A DNA stretch of 64,000 nucleotides from Anaerolineaceae bacterium UBA6086 (GTDB lineage: Bacteria; Chloroflexota; Anaerolineae; Anaerolineales; Anaerolineaceae): contig DIXG01000100.1 in NCBI GenBank assembly GCA_002436005.1, positions 14,630 through 78,629 of the forward strand, given 5' to 3'. The notes under the pieces are model-generated. The model did no database searches. It saw nothing but the letters and a program-made list of their open reading frames with translations, and was not told the DNA's origin. Within the stretch, counting starts at the first letter, position 1; the number at the start of each line of letters is the position of its first letter. The position numbers were made by a program, and so were the translations under genes. Below, one piece after another: positions 1 to 9,039 of this stretch.

Positions 1-288
1 GAAAGCTGCGGTAAATGCAACCCATGCCGAATCGGTAACAAACGCGGCTATGAAATCCTTTCCAATATTGCGGAAGGCGTTGGAACACTGCAAGATCTCA
101 ACGACATGCAGGTCATGAGCGAGCAGCTCATCCAGCTCTCAAATTGCGGATTGGGTCAAACCGCCGGTTCCCCACTGCACGATATCCTGTCACACTTCCG
201 GGCTGAAGTAGAAGCTCATGTGAAACTCAAAGTATGTCCAGCGGGTGTTTGCCCAATGAGCGGCCGCCGGGCTTTTCAGATCGACTGA
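1..288 (+). CDS. hoxF: NADH-binding diaphorase subunit, C-terminal end (HoxF/NuoF-like), partial
   Basis: The open frame enters from outside the window and ends at a TGA at 286-288, leaving about 95 residues. It opens with ESCGKCNPCR, the cysteine motif that binds the N3-type [4Fe-4S] cluster at the end of NuoF/HoxF proteins. A further conserved stretch, CGLGQTAGSPL, follows, and the C-terminal VCPAGVCPMSG carries two more cysteines. In this family the protein binds NADH and FMN and passes electrons to the next subunit. The hoxU, hoxY and hoxH genes follow directly on the same strand, which favours the soluble NAD-linked hydrogenase over respiratory complex I. The FMN and NAD domains lie upstream and cannot be seen. 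Confidence 0.88.
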   Translation, partial: ESCGKCNPCRIGNKRGYEILSNIAEGVGTLQDLNDMQVMSEQLIQLSNCGLGQTAGSPLHDILSHFRAEVEAHVKLKVCPAGVCPMSGRRAFQID

Positions 289-315
289 CAACCAAAATAA
301 TGGAGTATGACAAAC

Positions 316-2211
316 ATGATTAATCTCACAATTGACGGAAAAACGATTGATGTCCAAGAAGGGACAACGGTTTTAGAAGCCGCAGAAGCAGCCGGCGTAT
401 TCATCCCGACATTATGCCATCATCCCCAACTTACCCCCTATGGCGGATGCCGCTTATGCATGGTTGAGGTTGAAGGTGCCAGAACACTGCAGCCATCCTG
501 CACCCTGCCTGTAACCGACGGCATGGTGATCAACACCAGTACTCAGAAGGTTCTGGACGCCAGGAAATTCGTGCTGACGTTGATCTTTAGCGAACGAAAT
601 CACTTCTGCATGTACTGCCAGGTTAGCAATGGCGATTGCGAACTACAAAATCGGGCTTACGATGAAGGCATGACCCATTGGGACCTGCAGCCCAACTGGC
701 AGCCCTTTGAAGTGGATGCTTCGCATCCATTTATGGTGCTGGATAAAAACCGCTGCATCCTGTGCCGACGCTGCGTGCGAGCCTGTGGTGAACTGGTTGG
801 CAACTACACCCTCGGGTTTGAAGAACGCGGGGCAGATAGCCTTCTGGTCGCGGACTACAACGTTCCCTTTGGCGAAAGCTCCTGCATCTCCTGCGGAACC
901 TGTGTTCAAATCTGCCCGACCGGCGCCATCATCGACCGGCAGAGTGCCTACCAGGGACGTGAAACAGATGTGGATCATCACATTGGGGTCTGTGTTGAAT
1001 GTTCGGTTGGTTGCCAGCGTGACGTTCTCACCCGCGACGATCGTCTCATCAGGATCGAGGGCGAATGGGACGCACCACTGAACCACGGCCTGTTATGTGA
1101 TCAGGGTCGCTTCATTCCTCTGGAAGAAGACCGTTCGCGGCTCCTGACACCATTGGTCCGCAAAGATGGCAGCCTGAAAGCAGCCACATGTGATGAGGCT
1201 TTACAGGTAGCAGCCGATGGCCTTGCAAAAGAAACCAACCTGGCAGCATTGGCTTCCACAAGACTTCCGGCTGAAGAACTTGTCCTCTTCAAATCGCTCT
1301 TTGCAGAGGGTCTGAAAGCTGAACTGGTCACAAGCCTGGAGGAAGGATCTGCAACAGCATCCTTAGCAAAACTGGCTGATAAACTTGGAAAACCCTTCGA
1401 AGCCAGCTTGGATTTGCTTAAGGACACCGATGCTGTGCTTTCACTGGAACTCGATCTTGTCGCTGAGCACCAGGTCGCAGGCTTCTTTGTCAAGCGCCAA
1501 CTGCTGGATGGGACAAAGCTCATCGTTGCAGATAACAAGAAAAACTTGCTGGCAGAAAAAGCTACCACCAAATTACCATTGCCAGCAGGTGAAGAAACCG
1601 CCTTCCTGGCTGATCTCCTCACTGCAATTGACAGCGGCAGTGTTGATGCCGACCTTGCCAAGGCAGCGGTAAGCTTGAAAAACGCTGAAAAGCCCTGTAT
1701 TGTGTATGGGTCTGCCTTTGCCAGCAACGCAGATGAAAAAGCCATTGCAATTCTCTTAGAGCTTGCCGAAAAACTTGGTGCAGCATTGATTGGCGTCAAA
1801 GGCAATGCCAACAGCGCTGCTGCAGCACAATTAGGATTGGAAGCGCCTTTCAAAAAGAATGGTTACAAAGCTGCTTTTGTGCTCCTCTCAGATGAAAAAC
1901 CATCCCAAAAGCTTGTCAAGTCACTGGAAGACATTCCCTTTGTCGTTGCACTGGCAGCCTATGGATCCCAAATCACTGGAAATGCGGATGTGGTACTTCC
2001 TGTGACCATGTGGGCAGAGCAATCGGGCACCTATCTCAATCTGGATGGCAGACTTCAAAAGGCTGTGAAAGCCGTGGATGCACCTGAAGGTGTTCTGAGT
2101 GCATATGAAACCTTGCTACAATTATCAGAGAAACTTTCCTTCAAACCTGACCTGGATTGGAAGGAAAAACTGATGGAACGTATACCTACCGTAGAAATTC
2201 AGCAAGCCTGA
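316..2211 (+). CDS. hoxU: HoxU/NuoG-like iron-sulfur subunit of NAD-linked hydrogenase, long form
   Basis: This 631-residue electron-transfer subunit carries, in order: a plant-type [2Fe-2S] domain (Cys34, 45, 48, 62); a His-Cys3 cluster site of HoxU spacing (His96, Cys98, 101, 108); two [4Fe-4S] ferredoxin motifs (Cys147-157 and Cys190-200); and a further CxxCx3C...C site (Cys226, 229, 233, 261). A degenerate NuoG/molybdopterin-oxidoreductase-like half follows, rich in Ala, Leu and Lys. Classical HoxU is about 240 residues, so the C-terminal 370 residues make this a NuoG-like long version. The start at 316 is preferred over ATG 307, because GGAG at 302-305 lies 10 nt before 316 but only 1 nt before 307. 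It would relay electrons between the HoxF flavin and HoxYH. Confidence 0.88.
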   Translation: MINLTIDGKTIDVQEGTTVLEAAEAAGVFIPTLCHHPQLTPYGGCRLCMVEVEGARTLQPSCTLPVTDGMVINTSTQKVLDARKFVLTLIFSERNHFCMYCQVSNGDCELQNRAYDEGMTHWDLQPNWQPFEVDASHPFMVLDKNRCILCRRCVRACGELVGNYTLGFEERGADSLLVADYNVPFGESSCISCGTCVQICPTGAIIDRQSAYQGRETDVDHHIGVCVECSVGCQRDVLTRDDRLIRIEGEWDAPLNHGLLCDQGRFIPLEEDRSRLLTPLVRKDGSLKAATCDEALQVAADGLAKETNLAALASTRLPAEELVLFKSLFAEGLKAELVTSLEEGSATASLAKLADKLGKPFEASLDLLKDTDAVLSLELDLVAEHQVAGFFVKRQLLDGTKLIVADNKKNLLAEKATTKLPLPAGEETAFLADLLTAIDSGSVDADLAKAAVSLKNAEKPCIVYGSAFASNADEKAIAILLELAEKLGAALIGVKGNANSAAAAQLGLEAPFKKNGYKAAFVLLSDEKPSQKLVKSLEDIPFVVALAAYGSQITGNADVVLPVTMWAEQSGTYLNLDGRLQKAVKAVDAPEGVLSAYETLLQLSEKLSFKPDLDWKEKLMERIPTVEIQQA

Positions 2212-2256
2212 CCTTCTCCGGTGATCTATTGGTGGATGAACTGAAAGGAAAAACCG

Positions 2257-2799
2257 ATGTCAAAACCCAAAGTAGCATCTGATTGGTTGTGTGGATGTGC
2301 AGGTTGCCACATGTCTCTTCTGGATATTGATGAACGAATTTTACAGTTAGTTGAATTAGTCGACCTGCGTTCCACACCTATCACAGACTTAAAAGAACCG
2401 GACGAGGATGGCGTCACAGTTGGAATCCTTGAGGGCGGGATCAACAATACCTACAACGAAGAAGTTGCAAAGAAAATGCGTGAAAGGTGTAAGATCCTGG
2501 TTGCGCTGGGAGACTGCGCAGTTTTTGGCGGCATCCCTGCGATGCGAAATTTCTTTGGCGCAGAAGCTGCCCTGCAACGCGCCTATGTTGACGCCGAAAG
2601 CAACGACTCAGAGGCAAAAATACCCGCCTCAGTAGAGCTGGCACAAATGACTCATGTTCGTGCTGTTCATGAAGTGGTCCCGGTTGACGTGTTTATTCCC
2701 GGTTGCCCGCCAGATGCAGATGTGATCTTTTATGCCCTGGTTGAACTGGCTAATGGCCGAATTCCAGAAATCAAGAATGACAAACTGCATTGGCATTAG
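2257..2799 (+). CDS. hoxY: [NiFe] hydrogenase small subunit
   Basis: The 180-residue protein has the HoxY hallmark WLCGCAGCHMSLLD near its start. Four cysteines suit the proximal [4Fe-4S] cluster: Cys14 and Cys17, Cys87 in GDCAVFGG and Cys150 in PGCPPDAD. It lacks the twin-arginine signal and the extra C-terminal clusters of membrane-bound uptake small subunits, so it is a cytoplasmic, group 3 type protein. GAAAGG precedes the ATG. The gene sits 45 bp after hoxU, and its TAG overlaps the ribosome-binding site of hoxH. It pairs with HoxH to form the hydrogenase module. Confidence 0.93.
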   Translation: MSKPKVASDWLCGCAGCHMSLLDIDERILQLVELVDLRSTPITDLKEPDEDGVTVGILEGGINNTYNEEVAKKMRERCKILVALGDCAVFGGIPAMRNFFGAEAALQRAYVDAESNDSEAKIPASVELAQMTHVRAVHEVVPVDVFIPGCPPDADVIFYALVELANGRIPEIKNDKLHWH

Positions 2800-2810
2800 G
2801 AGCTAAGAAA

Positions 2811-4238
2811 ATGACAACAGAAAAAATTACGATTGAACCAGTAACCAGGATTGAAGGTCACGCAAAAGTGACCATTCACATGAAGAAAGACGGCAGTGTG
2901 GAACATGCCTATTTCCATGTCAATGAATTTCGCGGATTTGAAAAATTCTGCGAGGGGCGGATGGTATTTGAAATGCCCCAGATCACACCGCGCATTTGCG
3001 GTATTTGCCCGGTCAGCCATCATCTTGCCGCTGCTAAAGCAGGCGATGCTCTTATGGGCGTGACTCCTCCCCGTACAGCCACGTTGCTGCGTGAGTTGAT
3101 GCACATGGGGCAGATTATTCAAAGCCACGGGATGCATTTCTTTGAACTGGCCGGCCCTGACCTGATCCTTGGATTCGACGCAGACCCAGCAACCCGGAAT
3201 GTGGTCGGACTGATTGGTGCAGACCCTGACCTGACCGTCCGCGCAGTCCAATTGCGAAAGTATGGACAGGATATCATCTATCAGGTTGGTGGCAGACGGA
3301 TTCATCCCAATTTTGCTGTGCCTGGTGGTGTCAATCAAGCCTTTTCAGCCGAAAAGCGCGACCATGTCCTTTCAGGTTTGGATCAAGCGATTGAAACCAC
3401 CCAAATCGGAATCCAGATCATTAAAGACTGGGCTGACGCAAATATCGAGGATATTGAAAAGTTCGCTGTCTTCCATAGCGGTTATTTTGGCCTGGTAACC
3501 CCTGAAAACAGCCTCGAGCTCTATGATGGCAAGATTCGCCTGATTGACCGTGACGGCGAACAGCTGGAATGCTTTGATGCCAAAAATTACCTCGATGTCA
3601 TTGCAGAACATGTGGAAGATTGGTCCTATCTCAAGTTCCCGTATTACAAAAAGATGGGGTACCCAGGTGGCGTTTATCGCGTTGGTCCTCTTGGGCGTCT
3701 GAATATCGCAGAAAAAATTGATACGCCCCTTGCCCAAAAAGAATTTGAACTTTACAGACAAATTAACCATGGCAAACCGGTCTATCATACCCTGTATTAC
3801 CACTACGCCCGCCTGATTGAAACATTGTTTGCGCTGGAACGCACACAGGAATTGCTGGATGACCCGGACCTGCTGGGCAAAGATCTATTAAACCGGAAAT
3901 ATGATTTCAAGGGCGAAGGTGTGGGTGTGATCGAAGCGCCGCGCGGCACTTTACTCCACCATTACTGGGCTAAACCAAGCGGACAGTTGGAACGCGTGAA
4001 TTTGATTGTTTCCACAGGCCACAATAACTGGGCGATGAGCGAAGCGGTTGATTCCGTAGCAAAGACCTACGTCAAAGGTCCCGATGTGCAAGAGGGAATG
4101 CTCAACAGGGTCGAAGCTGCCATTCGGGCACATGATCCTTGCCTCAGTTGCTCCACGCATGCTATCGGGCAAATGCCGATCAAAATTGATGTGATTGATG
4201 CCGACGGCAAGATCACGAAGACCTTGCAGCGCGATTGA
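2811..4238 (+). CDS. hoxH: [NiFe] hydrogenase large subunit, catalytic
   Basis: The 475-residue protein holds both nickel-binding pairs: [11 protein letters not shown] (Cys63, Cys66) and [12 protein letters not shown] near the end (Cys444, Cys447). It catalyses reversible H2 oxidation. His450 is the expected cleavage site, leaving a removable tail of about 25 residues. The maturation protease that would remove it is the next gene. The ATG at 2811 is preferred over a TTG at 2790 because AGGAG at 2798-2802 lies 8 nt before it. With HoxF, U and Y it gives a NAD(H)-dependent bidirectional (group 3d-like) hydrogenase. The 3c and 3b groups are less likely because the neighbours are diaphorase subunits. 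Confidence 0.94.
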   Translation: MTTEKITIEPVTRIEGHAKVTIHMKKDGSVEHAYFHVNEFRGFEKFCEGRMVFEMPQITPRICGICPVSHHLAAAKAGDALMGVTPPRTATLLRELMHMGQIIQSHGMHFFELAGPDLILGFDADPATRNVVGLIGADPDLTVRAVQLRKYGQDIIYQVGGRRIHPNFAVPGGVNQAFSAEKRDHVLSGLDQAIETTQIGIQIIKDWADANIEDIEKFAVFHSGYFGLVTPENSLELYDGKIRLIDRDGEQLECFDAKNYLDVIAEHVEDWSYLKFPYYKKMGYPGGVYRVGPLGRLNIAEKIDTPLAQKEFELYRQINHGKPVYHTLYYHYARLIETLFALERTQELLDDPDLLGKDLLNRKYDFKGEGVGVIEAPRGTLLHHYWAKPSGQLERVNLIVSTGHNNWAMSEAVDSVAKTYVKGPDVQEGMLNRVEAAIRAHDPCLSCSTHAIGQMPIKIDVIDADGKITKTLQRD

Positions 4239-4260
4239 TTTCTCGCAGGATGATAAAGAT

Positions 4261-4302
4261 AATCCCTCTTCGTGAATTTCACACTGAAGAGGGATTATTT
4301 TC
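4261..4302 (+). terminator. hairpin after hoxH, candidate terminator or attenuator
   Basis: Arms AATCCCTCTTC (4261-4271) and GAAGAGGGATT (4286-4296) pair perfectly over 11 bp with a 14-nt loop, followed by ATTTTCTC. It lies between hoxH and the protease gene. It could end most hydrogenase transcripts and lower expression of the maturation genes, which are needed in smaller amounts. The T tract is short, so termination may be partial. Confidence 0.6.
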
Positions 4303-4328
4303 TCTCGAACACACACTGGAATAAGGTG

Positions 4329-4814
4329 ATGAAAGCAAACACATTGGTCATAGGCTACGGGAACCCTGATCGCCAGGATGACGGCGTAGGTTGGCATATC
4401 CTGAAAAACCTGGCGGAGAGAGTGGGTCAAACCATCCCGGATGACCCGGGAGCATCCATCGAAATTGAAACAGAAACAGTCGATCTGACATACATTCTTC
4501 AAATTTTCCCGGAATTATCAGAAACGATCTCACATTATGACCGGGTGTGTTTTGTAGATGCACACACTTCCGATATTCCTGAGGAAATTTCATGGCATGA
4601 ACTTTCTCCTGAATATGAAAAATCCCCTCTTACTCACCACATGTCGCCTAAAACAGTTTTGTCCATTGCAGCAACGATTTTCGATCACACCCCGGAAGCT
4701 GTTCTTATCTCAGTCCGAGGGTATGGCTTCGAGTTCCTGAGAGAATTAAGCCCAAGGACAGCAGCACTGGCTGAAGAAGCTGCAGAGAGACTTTGGGATT
4801 GGATAAATTCGTAA
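4329..4814 (+). CDS. hoxW: hydrogenase maturation endopeptidase (HyaD/HoxW family)
   Basis: This 161-residue protein has the family opening GYGNPDRQDDGVGWH, with the conserved Asp pair, then FVDAHTSD and a later THHMSPKTVL histidine segment. Family members use the nickel already bound in the large-subunit precursor to recognise it, then cut off the C-terminal tail. Its position directly after hoxH points to the HoxH tail as substrate. An upstream in-frame codon at 4272 lies inside the hairpin. The ATG at 4329 is chosen because the GYGN motif then starts near residue 9, as is usual, with GGA at 4318-4320 as a modest ribosome-binding site. Confidence 0.88.
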   Translation: MKANTLVIGYGNPDRQDDGVGWHILKNLAERVGQTIPDDPGASIEIETETVDLTYILQIFPELSETISHYDRVCFVDAHTSDIPEEISWHELSPEYEKSPLTHHMSPKTVLSIAATIFDHTPEAVLISVRGYGFEFLRELSPRTAALAEEAAERLWDWINS

Positions 4815-4824
4815 ACACAAGCGC

Positions 4825-4838
4825 GTGACTGTTGTCAC
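4825..4838. promoter_or_regulatory. CRP/FNR-like palindrome upstream of the cNMP-binding gene
   Basis: GTGA-CTGTTG-TCAC is a perfect inverted repeat with the GTGA-N6-TCAC spacing of CRP-type operators. It lies about 95 bp upstream of the cyclic-nucleotide-binding gene. Whether it binds anything is inference, since a 14-bp palindrome can arise by chance. Confidence 0.35.
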
Positions 4839-4933
4839 TCAGGGGTGATGACATAATTCAATGTGAATTTTATGCATTCGATAGTATCGTTAATCACAAG
4901 CATAAAATATCAATATTCAAGCAAAAGGTTTTG

Positions 4934-5410
4934 ATGCTCAAACAGGCAGATATTACAGCAACACTCAAATCTATACCCTGGTTTCTCGAACTTTCCTCGG
5001 AGAGCATCGAACGCTTAGCAGCTATTGCTGAGATTCACACATTTGATCCTGATGAAGTGATCTTTTCTGAGGGCGAACAGCATCCTTTCATCTATATCCT
5101 CCTGGAAGGAGAAGTCCTTTTAGAAAGTTTTATTCCAGGGCATGGAACCTTGCCGATATTCACAGCTGAATCACTGGATGTGATCGGGTGGTCCAGCCTG
5201 ACGCCTGTTGTCCGTCAAAAAACCAGCACAGCAAGAGTGATGAAACGCGCTGTTCTGCTAACCTTCCAGGCAGATCAATTGATGAAGATCTGTGAAACCG
5301 ATTGTGATCTCGGGTTTATCATTATGCGTCGGCTGGCAAATATCGTTGCTTCGCGAATGCTCAACCACCGACTGCACCTGATGCGCTTGATCACCAATCA
5401 AAACGAGTGA
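4934..5410 (+). CDS. stand-alone cyclic-nucleotide-binding domain protein (Crp/Fnr sensor domain without HTH)
   Basis: The 158-residue product matches the beta-roll sensor domain of Crp/Fnr regulators: FDPDEVIFSEGEQHPFIYILLEGEVLLES, described here only to show the DxVIFxEGE and ILLEGEV landmarks, then a dimerisation-type helix near MRRLANIVASRMLNHR. The frame stops where the DNA-binding helix-turn-helix would begin, and the 46 bp before hypA hold no continuation. It is therefore probably a ligand sensor or protein-interaction module, not a transcription factor. The typical RExS cAMP phosphate-binding motif is not evident, so the ligand is unknown. ATG 4934 follows AAAGG at 4924-4928; upstream in-frame codons lack a ribosome-binding site. 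Its place between hydrogenase and hyp genes suggests a role in hydrogenase control. Confidence 0.75.
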   Translation: MLKQADITATLKSIPWFLELSSESIERLAAIAEIHTFDPDEVIFSEGEQHPFIYILLEGEVLLESFIPGHGTLPIFTAESLDVIGWSSLTPVVRQKTSTARVMKRAVLLTFQADQLMKICETDCDLGFIIMRRLANIVASRMLNHRLHLMRLITNQNE

Positions 5411-5444
5411 GCAAAAATCTCTACAATTTTCATCCTAAAAGTAT

Positions 5445-5450
5445 TATAAT
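5445..5450 (+). promoter_or_regulatory. -10 box directly before hypA (probable leaderless transcript)
   Basis: TATAAT ends 6 nt before the hypA ATG at 5457, and no Shine-Dalgarno sequence lies between. Transcription would begin at or within a base or two of the start codon. No good -35 box is visible. Confidence 0.4.
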
Positions 5451-5456
5451 CAACCC

Positions 5457-5807
5457 ATGCATGAACTTTCTGTGACCGAGAGCATCCTTGAAATCGCCTG
5501 CCGCCATGCTGAGCAAGCCCAGGCGGCGCGTGTGACCGATGTGCATTTGGTGATTGGTCGTTTATCCAGCATAATCGATGATTCGGTTCAGTTTTACTGG
5601 GATCTGATCAGTAAAGAGACCCTTTGTGAAGATGCCCGTCTCCATTTTAAGCGAACGCCCGCAATCCTGACATGCCAGGATTGCCATCAGGAGTTTGAAT
5701 TGACCACTGAACTCATACCCTGCCCAAACTGCGGCAGCGCCCGGATCAGGGTGCTATCTGGAGATGAATTTAACATCGAAAGTATTGAAATTGAAAGGAA
5801 ATCATGA
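5457..5807 (+). CDS. hypA: hydrogenase nickel incorporation protein HypA
   Basis: The 116-residue protein begins MHELSVTESIL, with the His2 nickel ligand and adjacent acidic residue of HypA. It carries the zinc site as two CxxC pairs (CQDCHQ and CPNCGS). HypA works with HypB to deliver nickel to the hydrogenase large subunit. There is no ribosome-binding site, and a -10 box sits just upstream. The gene's last four bases form an ATGA overlap with hypB. Confidence 0.95.
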   Translation: MHELSVTESILEIACRHAEQAQAARVTDVHLVIGRLSSIIDDSVQFYWDLISKETLCEDARLHFKRTPAILTCQDCHQEFELTTELIPCPNCGSARIRVLSGDEFNIESIEIERKS

Positions 5808-6466
5808 GCGATAAGCGCATAAAAATCGTTGAAAAAATCTTTGACGCCAATGACCGCCTGGCACAACAAAATCGGCAGCGCTTCGATGATTCTAACACCT
5901 TCGCAATCAACTTAATGGCATCTCCTGGCGCAGGGAAAACAACCTTTATTCTTGCCACCATTAATGCCATGCTTGATTCAAACGTTCGCATAGGGGTGAT
6001 CGAAGGGGACACTGCACCGGTGACCATCGATTCTGACAAAATTGCAGCTGCAGGTATGCCTGCGATCCAGGTCAACACGGGTGGGCAATGTCACATGGAT
6101 GCCCTGATGGTCGAAAGCGCACTGGAACAGCTATCCCTTGAGGAATTGGATCTGGTGATCGTGGAAAATGTTGGCAATCTCATCTGCCCAGCTTCCTTTG
6201 ACCTTGGCACACACAGCAAAATTGTCATTGCCAGCGTTCCCGAGGGGGATGACAAACCCTATAAGTATCCAAATATTTATCGTGGTCTGGATGTTTTGAT
6301 CATCAACAAAATTGACCTCCTCCCCTATCTTGATTTTGATATGGATTACTTCCGCCAGGGTGTTGAAATGCTCAACCCCGGTCTTGAAACCTTTGCTTTA
6401 TCCAGCAAAACAGGCGAAGGCTTAGAGAGTTGGTTAACCTGGTTGAAAAACAAACTGCCCCAATAA
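5804..6466 (+). CDS. hypB: hydrogenase nickel incorporation GTPase HypB
   Basis: The 220-residue SIMIBI-class GTPase has the P-loop SPGAGKTT at about residues 40-47, the IEGDTAP segment, GGQCHMDA with the metal-binding Cys-His, and NKIDLLPY as the guanine-specificity motif. It lacks the N-terminal CxxCGC and histidine-rich nickel-storage extensions found in some HypB, so it is the minimal GTPase form. It supplies energy for nickel transfer with HypA, to which it is translationally coupled by ATGA. Confidence 0.95.
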   Translation: MSDKRIKIVEKIFDANDRLAQQNRQRFDDSNTFAINLMASPGAGKTTFILATINAMLDSNVRIGVIEGDTAPVTIDSDKIAAAGMPAIQVNTGGQCHMDALMVESALEQLSLEELDLVIVENVGNLICPASFDLGTHSKIVIASVPEGDDKPYKYPNIYRGLDVLIINKIDLLPYLDFDMDYFRQGVEMLNPGLETFALSSKTGEGLESWLTWLKNKLPQ

Positions 6467-6480
6467 TTGAAAACGCCCTC

Positions 6481-8778
6481 ATGTCAATGATCAGCCGCCA
6501 TATCCACATAACTGGCATTGTCCAGGGGGTTGGTTTTCGGCCATTTATTTACAACCTGGCAAAAGATCATAACCTCACCGGTTGGGTCAGGAACTCTGCC
6601 AGCGGTGTGGATATTGAAGTGACGGGCAATGAACAGGTGCAAAACGCTTTTCTAGCTGACATCCGCCAGACTGCCCCGCCTCTCTCCCAAATAGATGAGA
6701 TGGTTGCTGAGGCCATCGAACTACGGGTTTTCAGCGACTTTACCATCATCAAGAGCGAAGACCAGGACTCAGATTTCATCCCGGTCTCCCCGGACGTGGC
6801 TGTATGTTCGCAATGTCAGGCGGAACTCTTTAATCCCCAGGACCGAAGATTTCGATATCCATTCATCAACTGCACAAATTGCGGACCCAGATTTTCTATC
6901 ATCAAAGACATTCCATATGACCGACCACAGACGACCATGGCAGGGTTTGCGATGTGCCCGGATTGTCTGCGTGAGTATGAAAATCCGCAAGACCGACGGT
7001 TCCATGCACAACCCATTGCCTGCCCAAAGTGCGGTCCGCAGGTCTGGCTGGAAGTGCCCGCTGGCACAAAGGAATCCGCCAAAGATCAGGCGGTAATTCA
7101 AGCCCAAAAAATGCTTTCAGAGGGGAAAATCCTGGCAATCAAAGGACTTGGGGGGTTCCACCTGGCTTGTGACGCCACCAATCCAGCAGCGGTAGACCAA
7201 TTGCGAAAAAGAAAGAAACGCTCGGAAAAACCTTTTGCTTTGATGGCATTTGATCTCGAGACCATCCAAAAATATGCAGTCATTTCAGAGCAGGGATTGA
7301 AACTGCTCACCAGTCCACAAGCACCCATTGTTCTTCTGCCGGTAAAACCTGCAGCGAGAAAGTTTGCCGAGTCTGTTGCCCCCGGGCAAAAGAGCCTGGG
7401 CTTTATGCTGCCCTACACGCCTTTACACCTCCTTTTGATGGAACCAGGAACGGATGCGCCTGAGGTGCTGGTGATGACCAGCGGAAATATGTCCGAGGAA
7501 CCCATTGTGCATGAAGATCAGTCTGCTCGAGAGAAATTGGGTGCAGTTGCAGATGGCTTTTTGCTGCATGATCGGACCATCCATCGGCGGATTGACGATT
7601 CCGTCTTTGCACTGGTAGAAGATCAGCCCTATCCGGTTAGGCGCGCCCGGGGTTATGCACCTAATCCGATTAGAGTGACAGAAACATTACCGCAAATTCT
7701 CGCCACGGGTCCGCATATGAAAAACACCTTTTGCCTGACCCGAGATAGGTATGCCTTCGTCAGCCACTATATCGGTGAAATGGAAAATTGGGAAACCTAT
7801 CAGGATTACTTGCGTGCCATCCAGCACTATGAAGCGCTTTTCCGTATCCATCCGATAGCGATTGGATATGATCTGCATCCAGACTACCTGTCAACCCGGT
7901 ATGCATTGGAAAGAGCAAACAGAGAACACCTGCCCCTTTATCCAGTTCAGCATCATCATGCCCATCTGGCTGCCGGCATGATCGAAAACGGTTTATCCCT
8001 GGATCAAACTGTGGCAGGCTTTATCTATGACGGTACAGGCTTTGGAACAGACGGCACTATCTGGGGTGGTGAAGTCCTGATTGGAAACTGTAAGGATTTT
8101 TCAAGGCACCTGCACCTCAAACCAGTCCCGTTGCCCGGTAACGAAGTCAGTATCCGGAAACCTGCAAGGATGGCGCTCAGCATGCTTTGGGCAAATAACT
8201 TGCCCTGGGACCCAAACCTCCCATCAGTCCAGGCGCTTTCCCTTGTTGAGCAGAACGCGCTTAGAAACCAGCTTGAGAAAAACATCAATGCACCACTGAC
8301 AAGCAGCATGGGACGCTTATTTGACGCTGTGGCTGCTTTGATTGGCTTACGCCAATCGATCAATTATGAGGCGCAAGCAGCGATTGAATTAGAAGCATTG
8401 GCTGATGACCGGCAATTGGGGTATTATCCATGGGAAGTTGAAGGTGATCAGATCATTGTCAAACCCACATTATCGGCCATTCTAACCGATCTATCGTCTG
8501 GGGTTTGCACAGCCGAGATCTCAGCAAAATTTCATCAAACGCTCGCGCAGATGACATCAGAAATTGCCAGTCAAATTCACAAAACGACAGGAATCCGCCA
8601 ATTTGTGCTTTCAGGTGGTGTATGGCAAAATCGATTTCTTCTCGAAAGAACCCTTACACTGTTGAGGGACAGCGGCTTTGAAGCGCTTATTCACCACCAA
8701 CTCCCTCCAAATGACGGCTGCATCGCTTTTGGTCAGGCGATGATCGCTTCTTATCGGTATATGCAAGAAAAGGAGTAA
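6481..8778 (+). CDS. hypF: carbamoyltransferase HypF (cyanide ligand synthesis)
   Basis: The 765-residue protein has the full HypF order: an acylphosphatase domain (VQGVGFRPFIYNLA), two zinc fingers (CSQCQ...CTNCG and CPDCL...CPKCG), a YrdC-like domain (KGLGGFHLACDAT) and a Kae1-like domain with HHHAHLAAGM. HypF turns carbamoyl phosphate and ATP into a carbamoyl group placed on the HypE C-terminal cysteine, the source of the active-site cyanides. ATG 6481 is preferred to a TTG at 6430 that would lie inside hypB. The ribosome-binding site is weak, so coupling to hypB is likely. The length is normal. Confidence 0.94.
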   Translation: MSMISRHIHITGIVQGVGFRPFIYNLAKDHNLTGWVRNSASGVDIEVTGNEQVQNAFLADIRQTAPPLSQIDEMVAEAIELRVFSDFTIIKSEDQDSDFIPVSPDVAVCSQCQAELFNPQDRRFRYPFINCTNCGPRFSIIKDIPYDRPQTTMAGFAMCPDCLREYENPQDRRFHAQPIACPKCGPQVWLEVPAGTKESAKDQAVIQAQKMLSEGKILAIKGLGGFHLACDATNPAAVDQLRKRKKRSEKPFALMAFDLETIQKYAVISEQGLKLLTSPQAPIVLLPVKPAARKFAESVAPGQKSLGFMLPYTPLHLLLMEPGTDAPEVLVMTSGNMSEEPIVHEDQSAREKLGAVADGFLLHDRTIHRRIDDSVFALVEDQPYPVRRARGYAPNPIRVTETLPQILATGPHMKNTFCLTRDRYAFVSHYIGEMENWETYQDYLRAIQHYEALFRIHPIAIGYDLHPDYLSTRYALERANREHLPLYPVQHHHAHLAAGMIENGLSLDQTVAGFIYDGTGFGTDGTIWGGEVLIGNCKDFSRHLHLKPVPLPGNEVSIRKPARMALSMLWANNLPWDPNLPSVQALSLVEQNALRNQLEKNINAPLTSSMGRLFDAVAALIGLRQSINYEAQAAIELEALADDRQLGYYPWEVEGDQIIVKPTLSAILTDLSSGVCTAEISAKFHQTLAQMTSEIASQIHKTTGIRQFVLSGGVWQNRFLLERTLTLLRDSGFEALIHHQLPPNDGCIAFGQAMIASYRYMQEKE

Positions 8779-8781
8779 GTT

Positions 8782-9039
8782 ATGTGCCTTGGAATACCAG
8801 GAAAAATTATCTCGATCTATGAAGAACATGGCACCAGGATGGCAAATATTGATTTTGGCGGCGTGAGTCGTGAAGCCTGTGTTGAAGTTGTTCCAGAAGC
8901 GAAACCGGGCGATTGGACCATTGTTCATGCGGGTTTTGCCCTGAACCTTCTAAGCGAAGAGGAAGCTCAGGAAACGCTTGAAATCCTGTCTGAAATGGCC
9001 AGGCTTGCAGAACAGGATGACCTTGACCACGGTGAATGA
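8782..9039 (+). CDS. hypC: hydrogenase assembly chaperone HypC
   Basis: The 85-residue protein starts MCLGIPGKI, containing the essential Cys2 that binds the Fe(CN)2CO precursor and the hydrogenase large subunit. AAGGAG at 8770-8775, inside the end of hypF, serves as ribosome-binding site. HypC partners HypD, encoded next with a slight overlap. The length and sequence are ordinary for the family. Confidence 0.94.
   Translation: MCLGIPGKIISIYEEHGTRMANIDFGGVSREACVEVVPEAKPGDWTIVHAGFALNLLSEEEAQETLEILSEMARLAEQDDLDHGE

Noticed and set aside
643..1086. Long antisense frames inside hoxU and other genes
   Set aside because: They are shadows of strongly coding frames and show no family resemblance.
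1..2211. Respiratory complex I (nuoF, nuoG) identity for the first two genes
   Set aside because: Small and large [NiFe] hydrogenase subunits follow directly, the His-Cys spacing matches HoxU, and no membrane nuo genes appear.
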